Shown here: in pieces, positions 45,243 through 56,163 of the stretch
Layout of the letters: every line of letters starts with the position of its first letter
Position numbering within the stretch: the first letter of the stretch is position 1
Origin: Dactylis glomerata
Lineage: Eukaryota > Streptophyta > Magnoliopsida > Poales > Poaceae
NCBI GenBank assembly: GCA_007115705.1
Contig: QXEO01000144.1
Coordinates: 574,243-638,242 of the forward strand
Reading direction: 5' to 3'
DNA: 64,000 nucleotides
Translations under genes and position numbers: made by a program
Notes under the pieces: model-generated
Told to the model about the DNA's origin: nothing
The model's database searches: none
Seen by the model: only the letters and a program-made list of their open reading frames with translations

Positions 45243-48165
45243 TTCGCAATTTTCTGCGCCTAGCTCAAAGGCGTTAAAGAAAAGCACTCTTGGGAGATAA
45301 CCCAATGTTTTATTTTCAGTACTTTTTCTTTTATTTGAGTCTTGGAAGTCATTACTACTGTAATGACTGCTCCTTATCCTTTTTATTTCATTGTTGTGCC
45401 AAGAGAAGCCTCTAATTTGAGTGAGGTAAGATTTGGGGATGTTGCTGTCCTGAAACTATTTTCGGTGCTGCACCGTAAAAATTCATATAAATTCTCTGTA
45501 TATCTTTTGGACCTTCGATTTCTTGTGCATATGCCCCAGGTTATATCCAAACTTTCATTAGTTGAACACTTTTTGATTTGAGCAACAGAAAACCCCTCAA
45601 AATTCGGCCTTTGTCAGCTGTTCTGTTTTGACAGATTTCTGCCAATATTTGTGTTTGCCGCTTAATCGCTTTCTTTGCAAGTTCTTTTGATCACGGAACT
45701 TTTGGGGAAGTTTCTACAGTACTATATGCTATATATGTGGTGGTTTTGGGTTGAAACCTGAAGCAAAAAGAGGTTGATTATATGTTATGCTACACTAATG
45801 TTGCTAATAGATTTGTGTTTAGTTTTGTATGACGGAAGTTTTCAAGTGTAGGGATTGGAGAATGATGAGATGAGTTGAAGAATGGAAAAAATCTCAAGCT
45901 TGGGGATGCCCATGTATCACCCCAAGAAATATCCAAGAAGTACAAGCGTCAAAGCTTGGGGATGCCCCCGAGGCACCCCTTCTTCATCGGTAAAAATCAG
46001 GTCACCTTTCAAGACACTATATTTTTATTGCTTCATGCACTATGTGTTTTTCTTGGAGTGTCAGTTGTTTTAGTTTTATTTATTAGTTTAGTTTTGTTTG
46101 CTGCAATAAATGGTTGGACCCCAACAAATTTCTTTTGGAGAAGTTGCCTTGCTTTTCATTTGCCAAGAACGCTCTAGTTTTCACTCTTATAAAAAACCGA
46201 GTGTTCTTCTTTTTCTGCTACTGCTTTTGGTTTTCGTTTTCACCTTGATTTGCGTTCAGATCTTCTTATATTTATTCATCAAGGTGTATTTTTGCCTCTG
46301 ATATTTATTGGTTTTCATCAAAACAGGTGTTTATAAAAAGTTTGAATGGTGTTGAAAAAGAGAAAAAGCTTTATGCAAAAAAGTGGTACAAGAAAGAGCT
46401 TGTGTAGACTGCGGCTTAGGCTTTTTCATGTCATGCTTGATGTCTTTTTGATAGTATGCTTAGTGGTTTTGCTGTAGCATGACTTGTCTCAAATAACTGA
46501 GATTGCTTAATGAGCCTTTGAAAAAAATCATGCGTTGTTTTTAATTATTTGGAAGCATTATTTTGGTTTTCTGCTTGATGCTTTATTTGGGTTGACTTGG
46601 CGCATGCTCACACATGTTAGACTCTTACAAAGTCGCCAATAGCCTCTATGATCATTTAGTTTTTGACTTTTGATGCCATCTTATGCTTCTTTTAATGTCG
46701 CTTTGCATGATTATGGCCATTATTGCTCTCTTAGTTGGTCGCTCCCAGTCTTTTGCTAGCCCTCGCCTTGTACTGAGTATGAGCTCTACTCGTGCATCCA
46801 ACTCCTAAAAACCAAGTTTGCCAAAGTGTCCACCATACATACCTACTAGCAATTTGCTATTCCAAGTAAATTTGACTTGCTTTTATTTTCTCTTCAAATT
46901 AAACTCTTACCAGTGTTATGCAAAAATTAGTCAGTAAAGCACTCACGAACCGGAAGGCACACTTTACTTTTTCCTGTTCTTAAAAATTTGACATTGTGGT
47001 CTCTTATGTTGAGTTGTTATGCTTGCAAGTTGTAAGTTGGAGACTAGGCCAGCCATGCAGTCATGGGCAAGCTTTCAACATTGCACTTCTCTTTTGAGTT
47101 GATATCGTGATCTTTTGTTTATGGATGCCCGCAGTGTGAAATGAATTGGGAATCTTGTGGGGATCATGGAGTTTGTATATGTGTTAGGGAAACGCCTGGG
47201 CCGCCAATATAAGCCATGCATAATTCATGGTGGAAATTTGCAGCATACCCATAGTGGACATTCGACGACACATCTCAAAATAAAAAGATAAACAAATGGT
47301 AAATAAAAGAGATGTCGAGGTGTTCATTGTCTGCTTGTCCTGTCATTTTGATGTGGGCTTGTTCCATGTCATCGGGCATGGAGGTACCCCGTTGGCGGTT
47401 CTCGATGATACGTGTATGCTTACAATGACAAGAGCCTTCCTTGGGACTCTAAGAAAAGTAGCATGAGGTTTGGGTACTCGTATTCATGGGACACGAGGTT
47501 TTCAACTTATGATTTGTCAAGCATATGCAGCATAAGTGTTCTCGCATTAACTTTAACCATTCAAGATGCTTATGATGGGGGCAATGAGAGCTCAAAGCCG
47601 GTAAGTAACATAATTTTTGAAGGTTATAAAACTTGCAATCACTGCTTCCCTCCGCAAAGGGCCTTTCTTTTACTTTTATGTTGAGTCACCACCTTCTATC
47701 TTTATGCACCATTAAGAGAGCATAGTTGTCATTCTTAGTATAATGTGCATTGTCCCAAAGTTTTCATTGATTGATTCATATTGTTGGTTTCACTTGTTCT
47801 CAAATTACTTGTATCTAATCGTCCTCTTAAACTTGAAGGTGCCCTATGCATTTATGTTTTGCTCTCTTTGAAGGACAAGCTGAAAACCATTTGTATGTTT
47901 TTCCTTATGATTTGAACACACGTTTGACTTTCATTGTTTCATTTTCATGATCTTTTGTTTGTGTTCATTTACATGTTATAACATGGTTGCTAAGTTCTAT
48001 TATCAAGATTATATCTTTCATGCCCATGTTTTAAGTTCTTATGATCCCAACTCACAATGCTTACATACATGATCAAGATTGTGTAGGTGCATGTCACCTC
48101 AAAAATTATTTCTTTTTTTATCACTTACCTACTCGAGGACGAGCAAGAGTTAAGCTTGAGGATGC
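45243..48165 (+). other. Non-coding interior of H with duplicated polypurine motifs
   Basis: Two internal motifs, CAAGCTTGGGGATGCCC (45,895-45,911) and AAAGCTTGGGGATGCCCCC (45,951-45,969), resemble the 3' polypurine tract TAAGCTTGAGGATGC (48,151-48,165). The remainder is AT-rich spacer, collinear with C and partly with the spacers of B and G. No conserved ORF. Confidence 0.75.
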
Positions 48166-49803
48166 TGATACGTCTCCGACGTATCCATAATTTTTGATGC
48201 TCCATGCTTGTTCTTACACCATTTGTCTAATGTTTCATTACACTTCGTGGCACTTTTATGCATTTTCTGGAACTAACCTATTAACAAGTTGCCACAGTGC
48301 CAGTTCCCTGTTTTCTGCTGTTTTTGTGTTTCAGAAGTGATACACAGGAAATATTCTCGGAATTGGATAAAACAAGTTCCCGAAGTCTTATTTTTCCCGG
48401 AAGCTTCCAGAGATCCGAAGAGGAGTTGGAGGGGGGCCACGAGGGCCCCACACACTAGGGCGACATGGCCCAGCCCCTGGTCGTGCCCCCTATGTGTGAG
48501 GTCGCCTCAGTCCACCTCTGACGATGCCCCTTCGCCTATAAAGACCCCCCAACGGGAAAAACCTAAACACCCGATGAATTATCCAGAAACACATCGCGAT
48601 CCGCCGCCGTCGTCGACCTGAGATCGGGAGGGTCCAGAAGCTCTTCCCGGCACCCTGTCGGAGAGGGGAATCGCCACCGGAGGTCTTCTTCATCGCCATG
48701 CTTGCCTATGGAGCGATGAGTGAGTAGTCTACCTTGGACTATGGGTCCATAGCAGTAGCTAGATGGTTGTCTCCTCCACCATGTGCTTCATGTTTAGATC
48801 TCATGAGCTGCCCTACATGATTGAGATCACCGTTATGTAATTCTACATGTTTGGTTTGTTGGGATCCGATGAATATTGGTGTTATGATTGAGTTGCTATA
48901 CCGAAATATATCTTATGTTATCTCTATGTTGTTTATGATCTTGCATGCTCTCCGTTATTAGTAGCTATCTTGGCTGAGTAGTTGCTAGTGACTCCAAGAG
49001 GGGGTATTTTTGCTCGATAGTGGGTTCATGCCTCTATTTAACCTGGGGGAGTGATAGAAACCTCTAAGGTTGTAGATGTGATGTTGCTACTAGGGAGAAA
49101 ACAACATTCATATGCTCAAGGGCATATGCTTTGTTTACATTATACACTTTGCTTAATGCAATTATCTGTTGTTCGCAACTTAATACTCATGAGGTGTTCG
49201 GACGATATCCCCGTGAGTTTATTATTAGTCATAGATGCAGTTGGATGGCGGTCTATGTATTTTGTTGTAATGCCCAGAGTAAATCGCATAGTGATCTTCT
49301 TGACATATCACGTTTATCTTTATTCTATCAATTGCCCAACTGTAATTTGTTTACCCAGCATGTGTTATTTATCTTATGGAGAGACACCACTAGTGAACTA
49401 TGGACCCCGGTCCTATTTCCATCATATTGCTATCACCTGTTTACTTTACTCGCACTATTTACTTTACTCGCATACTTTCACTGTTTTCCACTCGATACGC
49501 TCATAACCTTTGTTTCAAGCAAACCGGTGAGATTGACAACCTCATCGTAAGTTGGGAACAAAATATTTGGTTGTGTTGTGTGCAGGTTCTGCGTTGCTAC
49601 TAGCCGAAGACGAGTCAACAAGTATCATAAACGGCGCCCTTGTTGGAGTGCTATTAAGCCAGTCTGCATCACCTTCAGTCGTTTGTCTCTCCTCTCCAAG
49701 ATCGACATACCTTGGTTTCTTAATTGAGGGAAAAGTCTTGCTGCTATATTCATCACACCTTCCTCTTGGGGTTCCCAACGGGCTGGCCATCAAACAGCAA
49801 TCA
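48166..49803 (+). repeat. 3' LTR of H
   Basis: Same length and ends as the 5' LTR; TATA at 48,537-48,543. About 96.4% identical by hand count. Confidence 0.95.
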
Positions 49804-50891
49804 GTGCTACTACTCAAGATCCCATATATCCTGAAGGGCATCCTAAGAGAATCGAGCAGGATTCTCAACGTGCTACAAGTGATGGTAATCCTTCCAAGAA
49901 GAAGAAGAAGAAGCACACAACAGTTGCAAAATCTTTTGAAACAGGTAAGGATCCTAATAGTGTTTCTATTTCTAATGCTGAAACCGAGAGTGGTAATGCT
50001 TTTGATAAAGAAGAAGTTGAAGAGGAACCAGAAAAGCTTGCTAAGAATGCAAAGTACAGTAAGGAAGACTTCATTGCCAACAAGCATGGCAATGAGAGAG
50101 AACCTTGGGTGCAGAAACTAATGCCTTTTCCTGGTAAGAAACACAAATCCAAGGAAGAAGAACATTACAATAGGTTTTGTGAATGGATGAGACCTTTATT
50201 TTTGCAAATTCCTTTGACTGATGCTATGAAAATGCGTCCTTATTCAAAGTATATAAAAGATATTGTTACTAATAAAAGGAAGATTCCTAGTGAGGAAATT
50301 TCCACTTTACTTGCTAATTATTCTTTTGATGGTAAAGTTCCGGAAAAGCTTGGTGATCTAGGTATACCAACTATTCCTTGCTCTATTAAACATAATTATG
50401 TTAGAACTGCTTTATGTGATTTGGGAGCTGGAGTTAGTGTCATGCCTTTCTCTCTCTATAAGATACTTGATCTAGAAAAATTGATATCGACTGATATATC
50501 TTTACAAATGGCTGATAAGTCTACTACTATTCCTATTGGTATATGTGAGAATGTTCCTGTTCAAGTTGCTAATAATTGTTTGATATTAACTGATTTTGTT
50601 GTGTTGAAAATGCCTGAAGATGACAATATGTCTATTATTCTTGGGAGACCTTTTCTAAACACTGCAGGTGCTGTTATTGATTGTAACCAAGGGAAAGTAA
50701 CTTTTAATGTCAATGATAAAGAGCACATGGTTTATTTTCCCAAGAAGATTGATAGAAAATATGCTCTAAACTCAATCAAGAATATTGAGACCATCAGAGT
50801 TGGTAAAATTATTTGTTCAAGGCCAAAGCCCAAAGAAGAATATCAAATTGTTATGGTGGGGACTATGCCTATCAAGGTCGAGGTACCATAA
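49804..50891 (+). CDS. Gag C-terminus and aspartic protease of element G
   Basis: Directly after H the G frame is open to TAA at 50,891. It starts within gag (TTQDPIYPEGHPKRIEQ, a Lys run, acidic segment), and the protease region begins near EPWVQKLMPFPGKKHKS. The aspartic-protease core is ALCDLGAGVSVMPFSLY (about 50,410-50,460) and the second motif ILGRPFLNTAGAVIDC. The catalytic triad reads D-L-G rather than D-T/S-G. No reverse transcriptase follows, so this is a gag-protease-only polyprotein, here cut from its own start by H. Confidence 0.85.
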
Positions 50892-51255
50892 TCAGTTAGT
50901 GAAATGCAAAGTTTTCCTTCATAGAAAAGTGGTTTGGTAACAAGACTTGATCAACCTTGTTAACAAAGCAGTTTTCAAATGAACAAAGCTATGTTTTCAC
51001 CGCATTTACTTTTGTTTCTACCTTGTTCATTTTTGTTTCCGCTGTTTAGTTTCATATTAAAATATCTTAGAGCTGCTGTAAGCTTGGTTTGGATTTGCGT
51101 TCTATCGTTCATCTTTGTTTTCCCGAGTTTTATTCTCTTATCAATTTCTGAAAAATCCTCAAAAATAAAGTTTCTCGAAAAATTCTAGAAAATTCTTTTT
51201 AAATTTTTATGTCAAAAATGGGGCAGAGAGGCACCTGGGAGACCTCAGGGGGACA
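50892..51255. other. Gap between protease and ORF3 promoter module in G
   Basis: AT-rich; no trace of reverse transcriptase, RNase H or integrase. Short frames here are not conserved. Confidence 0.6.
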
Positions 51256-51315
51256 CACCATGCCACCTCACCACATGGTGGCGCGGCCAGGCTTGGGCCG
51301 CGCCGTGGCATGGTG
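51256..51315. promoter_or_regulatory. GC-rich hairpin module before ORF3 of G
   Basis: Perfect 11-bp arms CACCATGCCAC (51,256-51,266) and GTGGCATGGTG (51,305-51,315) enclose a second stem GGCGCGGCC/GGCCGCGCC (51,280-51,288/51,296-51,304). The same architecture lies upstream of TATA boxes in the LTRs. An AT-rich AAAATATC follows at about 51,370. Confidence 0.5.
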
Positions 51316-51484
51316 AGGGGGCCCCCTGGCCCTCCACTTACCTCTCCACCCTCACTTCATTCTCTCTCCCAAAATATCTCCACACCTCAGCTCAAACCCA
51401 TGTTCTTGCTATTCTTCCTCGCGATTTTTCGATCTCCTTGCTCAGCCCATCTTTGCTGCTGAGATTTGGAGCATTTGTTCTCCG

Positions 51485-51703
51485 GTATGTGACTCCTCCG
51501 ATTGTCCAATTAGAATTTTGTTTAGTGGATTATTTCTTGAGTATTTTAGCTCAATATGTGACAGGTGAAATGAGTTTGAATGCTTGTTCTATTGCTTAGA
51601 AATGTTATTTTGATGCATGTTAGCCCTTTTGTAACACCCTATAGTAGTTTCCTACATTTGTTTGTCTCAAAATCATTTTTATGAGGTTTGCTAAAAATTT
51701 CAG
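51485..51703 (+). other. Candidate 5' UTR intron of G ORF3
   Basis: Donor CCG|GTATGTGA at 51,485, T-rich body, acceptor AAATTTCAG ending at 51,703, five bases before the ORF3 ATG. It would let ORF3 be translated from a spliced transcript. Inferred from consensus only. Confidence 0.4.
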
Positions 51704-51707
51704 GAAA

Positions 51708-52838
51708 ATGGAGGAGAATGCATACCAACTCTTTCAACATGAACTAGAGGTGCATGAGGTGATGAGAGTTCACTGTGAAGAGAGGGTCTTTCCTTCAATC
51801 TATCCATGCTCAGAGTTCATGAATGCTGCTGGAATCCTACAGGACTTCCAAACTCTAATCTCTAATGCAGGATTGGAACATTTTATTGATGGTGAACCTC
51901 CCCAATATGCTAAACTAACAATGTCTATGGTGCAGGATTTTAGATTCAGTTTGTCCTCATCTAACCCAATTGTTCATTATAAAATTTACAATAAATCTGT
52001 GGACTTGCCCTTTGATGTTTTCTGTGCAGCAATTAGAGTGCCACAATGGGGATCGCGTGAAAAGATGAAGGAGCGGCCCAGGCCATTGATGGACCTATAT
52101 GAGGAGATTTGTCAAGGAAGAAGCTTCTCAGGAGAGAGTGGTAAAATTCGAAATATTCGTTTCCCATCCATTCGATATTTTGCTTACTTTATTACCAAAT
52201 GTGTTCTTGCTAGGAAAGTTGCAAATAAGTTATCCTCCTATGATCTAGCTTTTATTGCTGCTGCTTTGAGACGTGATAGGACTTACAATTTGGGTGCTTT
52301 AATAGCTTTCCATCTTGATGCTAACCGTGAGAAAGGGGGAGTCTGTGGAGGTCTTATTGCTTCATGCTTATTAGCTTTGCATGGTGTAGTGCCTCATGTT
52401 TTAGACCTTCAGTTCCCCGTAGAGAGGCTTGATTTTAATTCTATGCTACATCATAAGTTTGTTTCTCCTCATGCTTGTTTGGATAACTTGTCATTTGAGA
52501 TAACCTTTTTCAAGAAATCAACCTAGAAGGTAGTGAAGGCTGATCGATCAGTCCATTTGCCTGCACCTCTTTTGTTTAACCTTGATCGTAGGAATGGATG
52601 GTCACTCACAGAGGATGAGCTCGATGCGTACATAGAGGAGCACCCTCCGCCCATGCATGATGGAGAGGCGACTGAGGAGTCGGGCCAGCCCTCCAACATT
52701 GCGGAGTTTCCGTACCAGCAGCCTTATTATGATTATGCACCATCTGCTTCATCTTCACGAGAGCCAGGTTATGACCTTGCCAATGATGACCCACCAGCTT
52801 GGGGGCAATTACCGGAGACGGGATTGATCTCCACTTAG
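51708..52838 (+). pseudogene. ORF3 of element G (post-protease, env-position protein)
   Basis: I choose ATG 51,708 (MEENAYQLFQHELEVHEVM) since it follows a splice-acceptor-like site; an in-frame upstream ATG is at 51,681. The core (CSEFMNAAGILQDFQTLISN, KSVDLPFDVFCAAIRVPQWG, SIRYFAYFITKCVLARK) looks like the globular protein found as an extra ORF in many grass Athila-type elements. No transmembrane segment is evident. TAG at 52,524-52,526 interrupts it where Gln is expected. The acidic, Pro/Ser/Tyr-rich C-terminus continues in the same frame to 52,838. Function unknown. Confidence 0.75.
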
Positions 52839-54805
52839 GCCAAAAGCCTAAGCTTGGGGGGAGGTACGCCGACGATACACTCATCTATATATCATATTTT
52901 GTTGGTACTTTGTATATCCATGTTTCAGTTTCTTTTCTTTATTGTTCTTTTTCTTATTTCTGCTTTCCAAAACACAAAAAGACCAAAAATATTTCCTTTG
53001 TTTCTCTTTGTTTGCCTTTTAGTTTTCTAGTTGTGGTTTGCTTTACTTGCTATTTTCGGTTTGATATTTGAAAAAATCCAAAAATATTTTGCTTTGTTTG
53101 TTGTTTCCTTCCGTTCTTGTTTCAAAATTTGAAAACCCAAAAATATTTGTTGTTCTTTTTTGGTTTTGTAAAGTTTGTTGCAGAGTTCAGTCTCCCGTGA
53201 CTCCATTGGAGCTTGGTATTCACTTCATATTATTCAAGCCACATAAGTGAAAGGCAATAATGACGACATATGACAATTCGAGATGTGGTAAGAGGCTGGT
53301 ATGAACTCTATTTTTTCATTTTTGTACATATACTCATCTATGTGGACATGCTTAGTCTGTTCATGTAAGGTATATGTTATCTAATGGATGCTTTGTAGTT
53401 CTTGCTCTCATATGATTAGTTCTAATTTACTAATAGTTTGTAGCATGTCATGTAGATGCTTGCTTGCATTGTTTTATTCATAATATGGTATGACATTGTG
53501 GTATCCTCCTCTGAAAGTTTCATTTGAATCCACTTGGCATATGCTCAAGCATGCATATGACTGATCAAAAAAGTCAATTAAGCCTCAATGATTTACTTTG
53601 CCTCAGAGTTCTTGTATCATTTTTATGCCTATATTAATTTTGTTTTGTCGCAAGCATGATTATGACAGTTATTGCTCTCTCGATTGTCACTTCCCAGTCT
53701 TTTGCTAGCCTTCACTTATATTGAGAGGGAATACTTCTCGTGCATCCAACTCCTAAAAACCAAGTAACCCCAAAGAGTCCACTATAAATTCCTATGCATG
53801 GTATTTGCAAGCCATTCCAAGTAAATTTTCATGTGCTACCTTTCAAAACCTTCAAATACTTCTCATTTTGTGCCACTGTTTTTAGCTCATGAGGACGTAG
53901 TGGTCGGAATTGCTATCTTCCATATTAAATTGAGTACCCCTCGACTTGCATGCTTCATCTGCTCGTCATTAATTTTGCAAGGGAGCTGGTCAGACCATTG
54001 TAATCTAAATCTAAAAAAAAGGCACTCCTCCATGGTATGTGAAAGTTGGTGGGCACCCGATGGAATCGGTTAACCATGGTTTGAGAAAGGAAAAGTGGGG
54101 AGGAGTGCCAAAGCTTTATAAAAGAGCACCAATGTGCCAAATTTTCAAAGAACTCAGAACCGCTCTCACTTATTTAGTATGGAAGATAGCAAGTCCCCAT
54201 TGCTAGTCGTTGACATGAAACAACCACCTCTCAAAATAAATTTTTATCTCTGTTTTACAAATGAAAAGCTCTAGCACATGTTAAATCACTGCTTCCCTCT
54301 GCGGAGGACCTTTCTTTTACTTTTATGTTGAGTCTTCATCTTCTAACTTTAAGCACTTTCTTGAGAGCATAGTTGTTATTCTTAGTGTAATGTGCTTGTC
54401 CCAGAACACGGTTAATTGTGGTATAAATTTGATGCTTGTATCTTTGATATTTTTTACTTATAGTCTTCCCTTGAACTTCAGAGGTGCCTCCGCATTTATG
54501 TTTTGCTCCACAAATAAAGGCAAGCGGGATACCACTCTCCCATATCATTTTATGAACATTAGAATCTTGTAGCTTCTTATGTTCATGTTGCTTGTTATTA
54601 GTGCATTGACACTCTTTCATAGCTTGCTTGACTATGAGGTAACATTAGTTGCATATTTCTTATTATGAATTGCCTGAGTACTTGATCATATAGTAAGAAT
54701 ATATACATCTTATGAAGCAAATGTGTTCGTGAAAGTTTCTTTTATCGCTCTCAGTTGTTAACTGAATTGCTCGAGGACAAACAAATAGCTAAGCTTGGAG
54801 GGAGT
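52839..54805. other. Non-coding spacer of G with polypurine motifs
   Basis: Internal AAGCTTGGGGGGAGGT at 52,850-52,865, T-rich tracts at 52,900-53,170, and blocks shared with B, C and H (for example near 53,735 and 54,288). The 3' polypurine tract AAGCTTGGAGGGAGT lies at 54,791-54,805. Confidence 0.7.
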
Positions 54806-56163
54806 TGATACGTCCAAAACGTATCTACTTTCCTGAACACTTTTGCTATTGTTTCTCCTCTAATTTGAGTATTTTGAATACAACTAACACGGACTAACGC
54901 TATTTTCAGCAGAATTGCCTTGGTGTCTTGTTTTTGTGTAGAAATCCAACTTTCTGGAAAAATCCCGGAAAATACTGCAAAATCCCTATTTTACCAGAAG
55001 ACCCACGGAACCAGAAGACGAGATGGTGAGGGGCTGGGAGCCAGGCTCACCACCTGGTGGCGCAGCCCAGGCCTGGCCGCGCCAGGGGGTGGTGAGGCCA
55101 CCCCAGCCGCCTCCTCGAGCCCTCCTTTCGCCTACATATACCCTTCGACCTGAAACTATCAGGGGTTGGGCGTTTTTCCCAGATAGACTTCCGCTACGCC
55201 GCCACCATCCAAAACCGCGATTCGCCACATATGCTCTTCATTACCATCATCACCGACGTCTCTCCATCAACCATCCATGACTCCCCCATCCATGTGTGAG
55301 TAATTCCCGCTGTAGGCGAAGGGGATGGTAGGGATTGGATGAGATCATTCATTTAATTTGCTATGAGATTGTTAGGGCATGGTGCCTAGTATATATTATT
55401 AGTGTTTATGACATTGTTGCAACTTGTTGTGCTTAATGCTTGTCACTTTGGGCCCGAGTGCCATGATCTCAGATCTGAACTTGTTATTGTTTTATGATGA
55501 TACTTGTTGTTTATGATCTTACCTGCAAGTTGTATACACATATCGTTATCCAGAACCCGAGGCCCCAAAGTGACAGCAATTGGGATAACCGGAGGGGATG
55601 GCTATGATGTGAGGATCACATGTGTTCACCGAGTGTTAATGCTTTGCTCTGGTACTTTATTAAAAGGAGTACCTTAATTACCAGTAGTTTCCCTTGAGGC
55701 CCTGCTGCAAACAGGCTAGTAGGACAGAAGATGACATGCAAGTTTCTCATTGCGAGCACGTACGACTATTTACGAAACACATGCCTATGGTTGTTTAGTA
55801 CTAGGATGCTTCATCATTATTTATCTGCAATTGCCCGTGTCTCACTGATTTCATGAATTATCTTATCCATGCAACGCCCATACATCTATCCCTATGCCTA
55901 CAGTATTTAATCCTACTGTTTATTATTGCTACTATTACCGTCTTTACTTTATTATTGTTGCTACTCTTTTACTACTGTCACCACTATAAAACTGTTGCTA
56001 CTGATAAACCGCTGCGAGCAAGTCTGTTTCCAGGTGCAGCTGAATTGACAACTCATCTGTTAAGGCTTATAAATATCCTTTGGCTCCCCTTGTGTCGAAT
56101 CAATAAATTTTTGTTTTACTTCCCTCGAGGACTATTGTGATCCCCTATACTTGTGGGTCATCA
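54806..56163 (+). repeat. 3' LTR of G (complete, 1,358 bp)
   Basis: TGATACGTCCAAAACGTATC ... GTGGGTCATCA. It has a terminal inverted repeat, the GC-rich hairpin at 55,046-55,096, and a TATA-like CATATA at about 55,134-55,139. The right flank TGCGC (56,164-56,168) should be the target duplication. Confidence 0.92.

Larger units (their letters stand above)
42821..49803 (+). mobile_element. Complete non-autonomous Athila-type element H
   Basis: 6,983 bp with two LTRs of exactly 1,638 bp, TG...CA ends, GTGCT duplications, a perfect tRNA-Asp-type primer site and a 3' polypurine tract. The 3.7-kb interior has one 197-aa ORF and a long non-coding part, with no pol. Hand count gives about 59 differences between LTRs (3.6%), roughly 1.4 million years at 1.3e-8 per site per year. 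It is the reference copy for C, D, F and I in this window. Confidence 0.95.
40715..56163 (+). mobile_element. Athila-type element G with gag-protease and ORF3 but no pol (interrupted by H)
   Basis: Plus-strand element: last part of the 5' LTR, tRNA-Asp-type primer site, gag, protease, a non-coding gap with no reverse transcriptase or integrase, a spliced-looking ORF3, a spacer, a polypurine tract and a complete 1,358-bp 3' LTR. Element H (42,821-49,803) is inserted between gag and protease. It must depend on another element for reverse transcription. It sits inside the 3' LTR of Copia element J. Confidence 0.85.
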
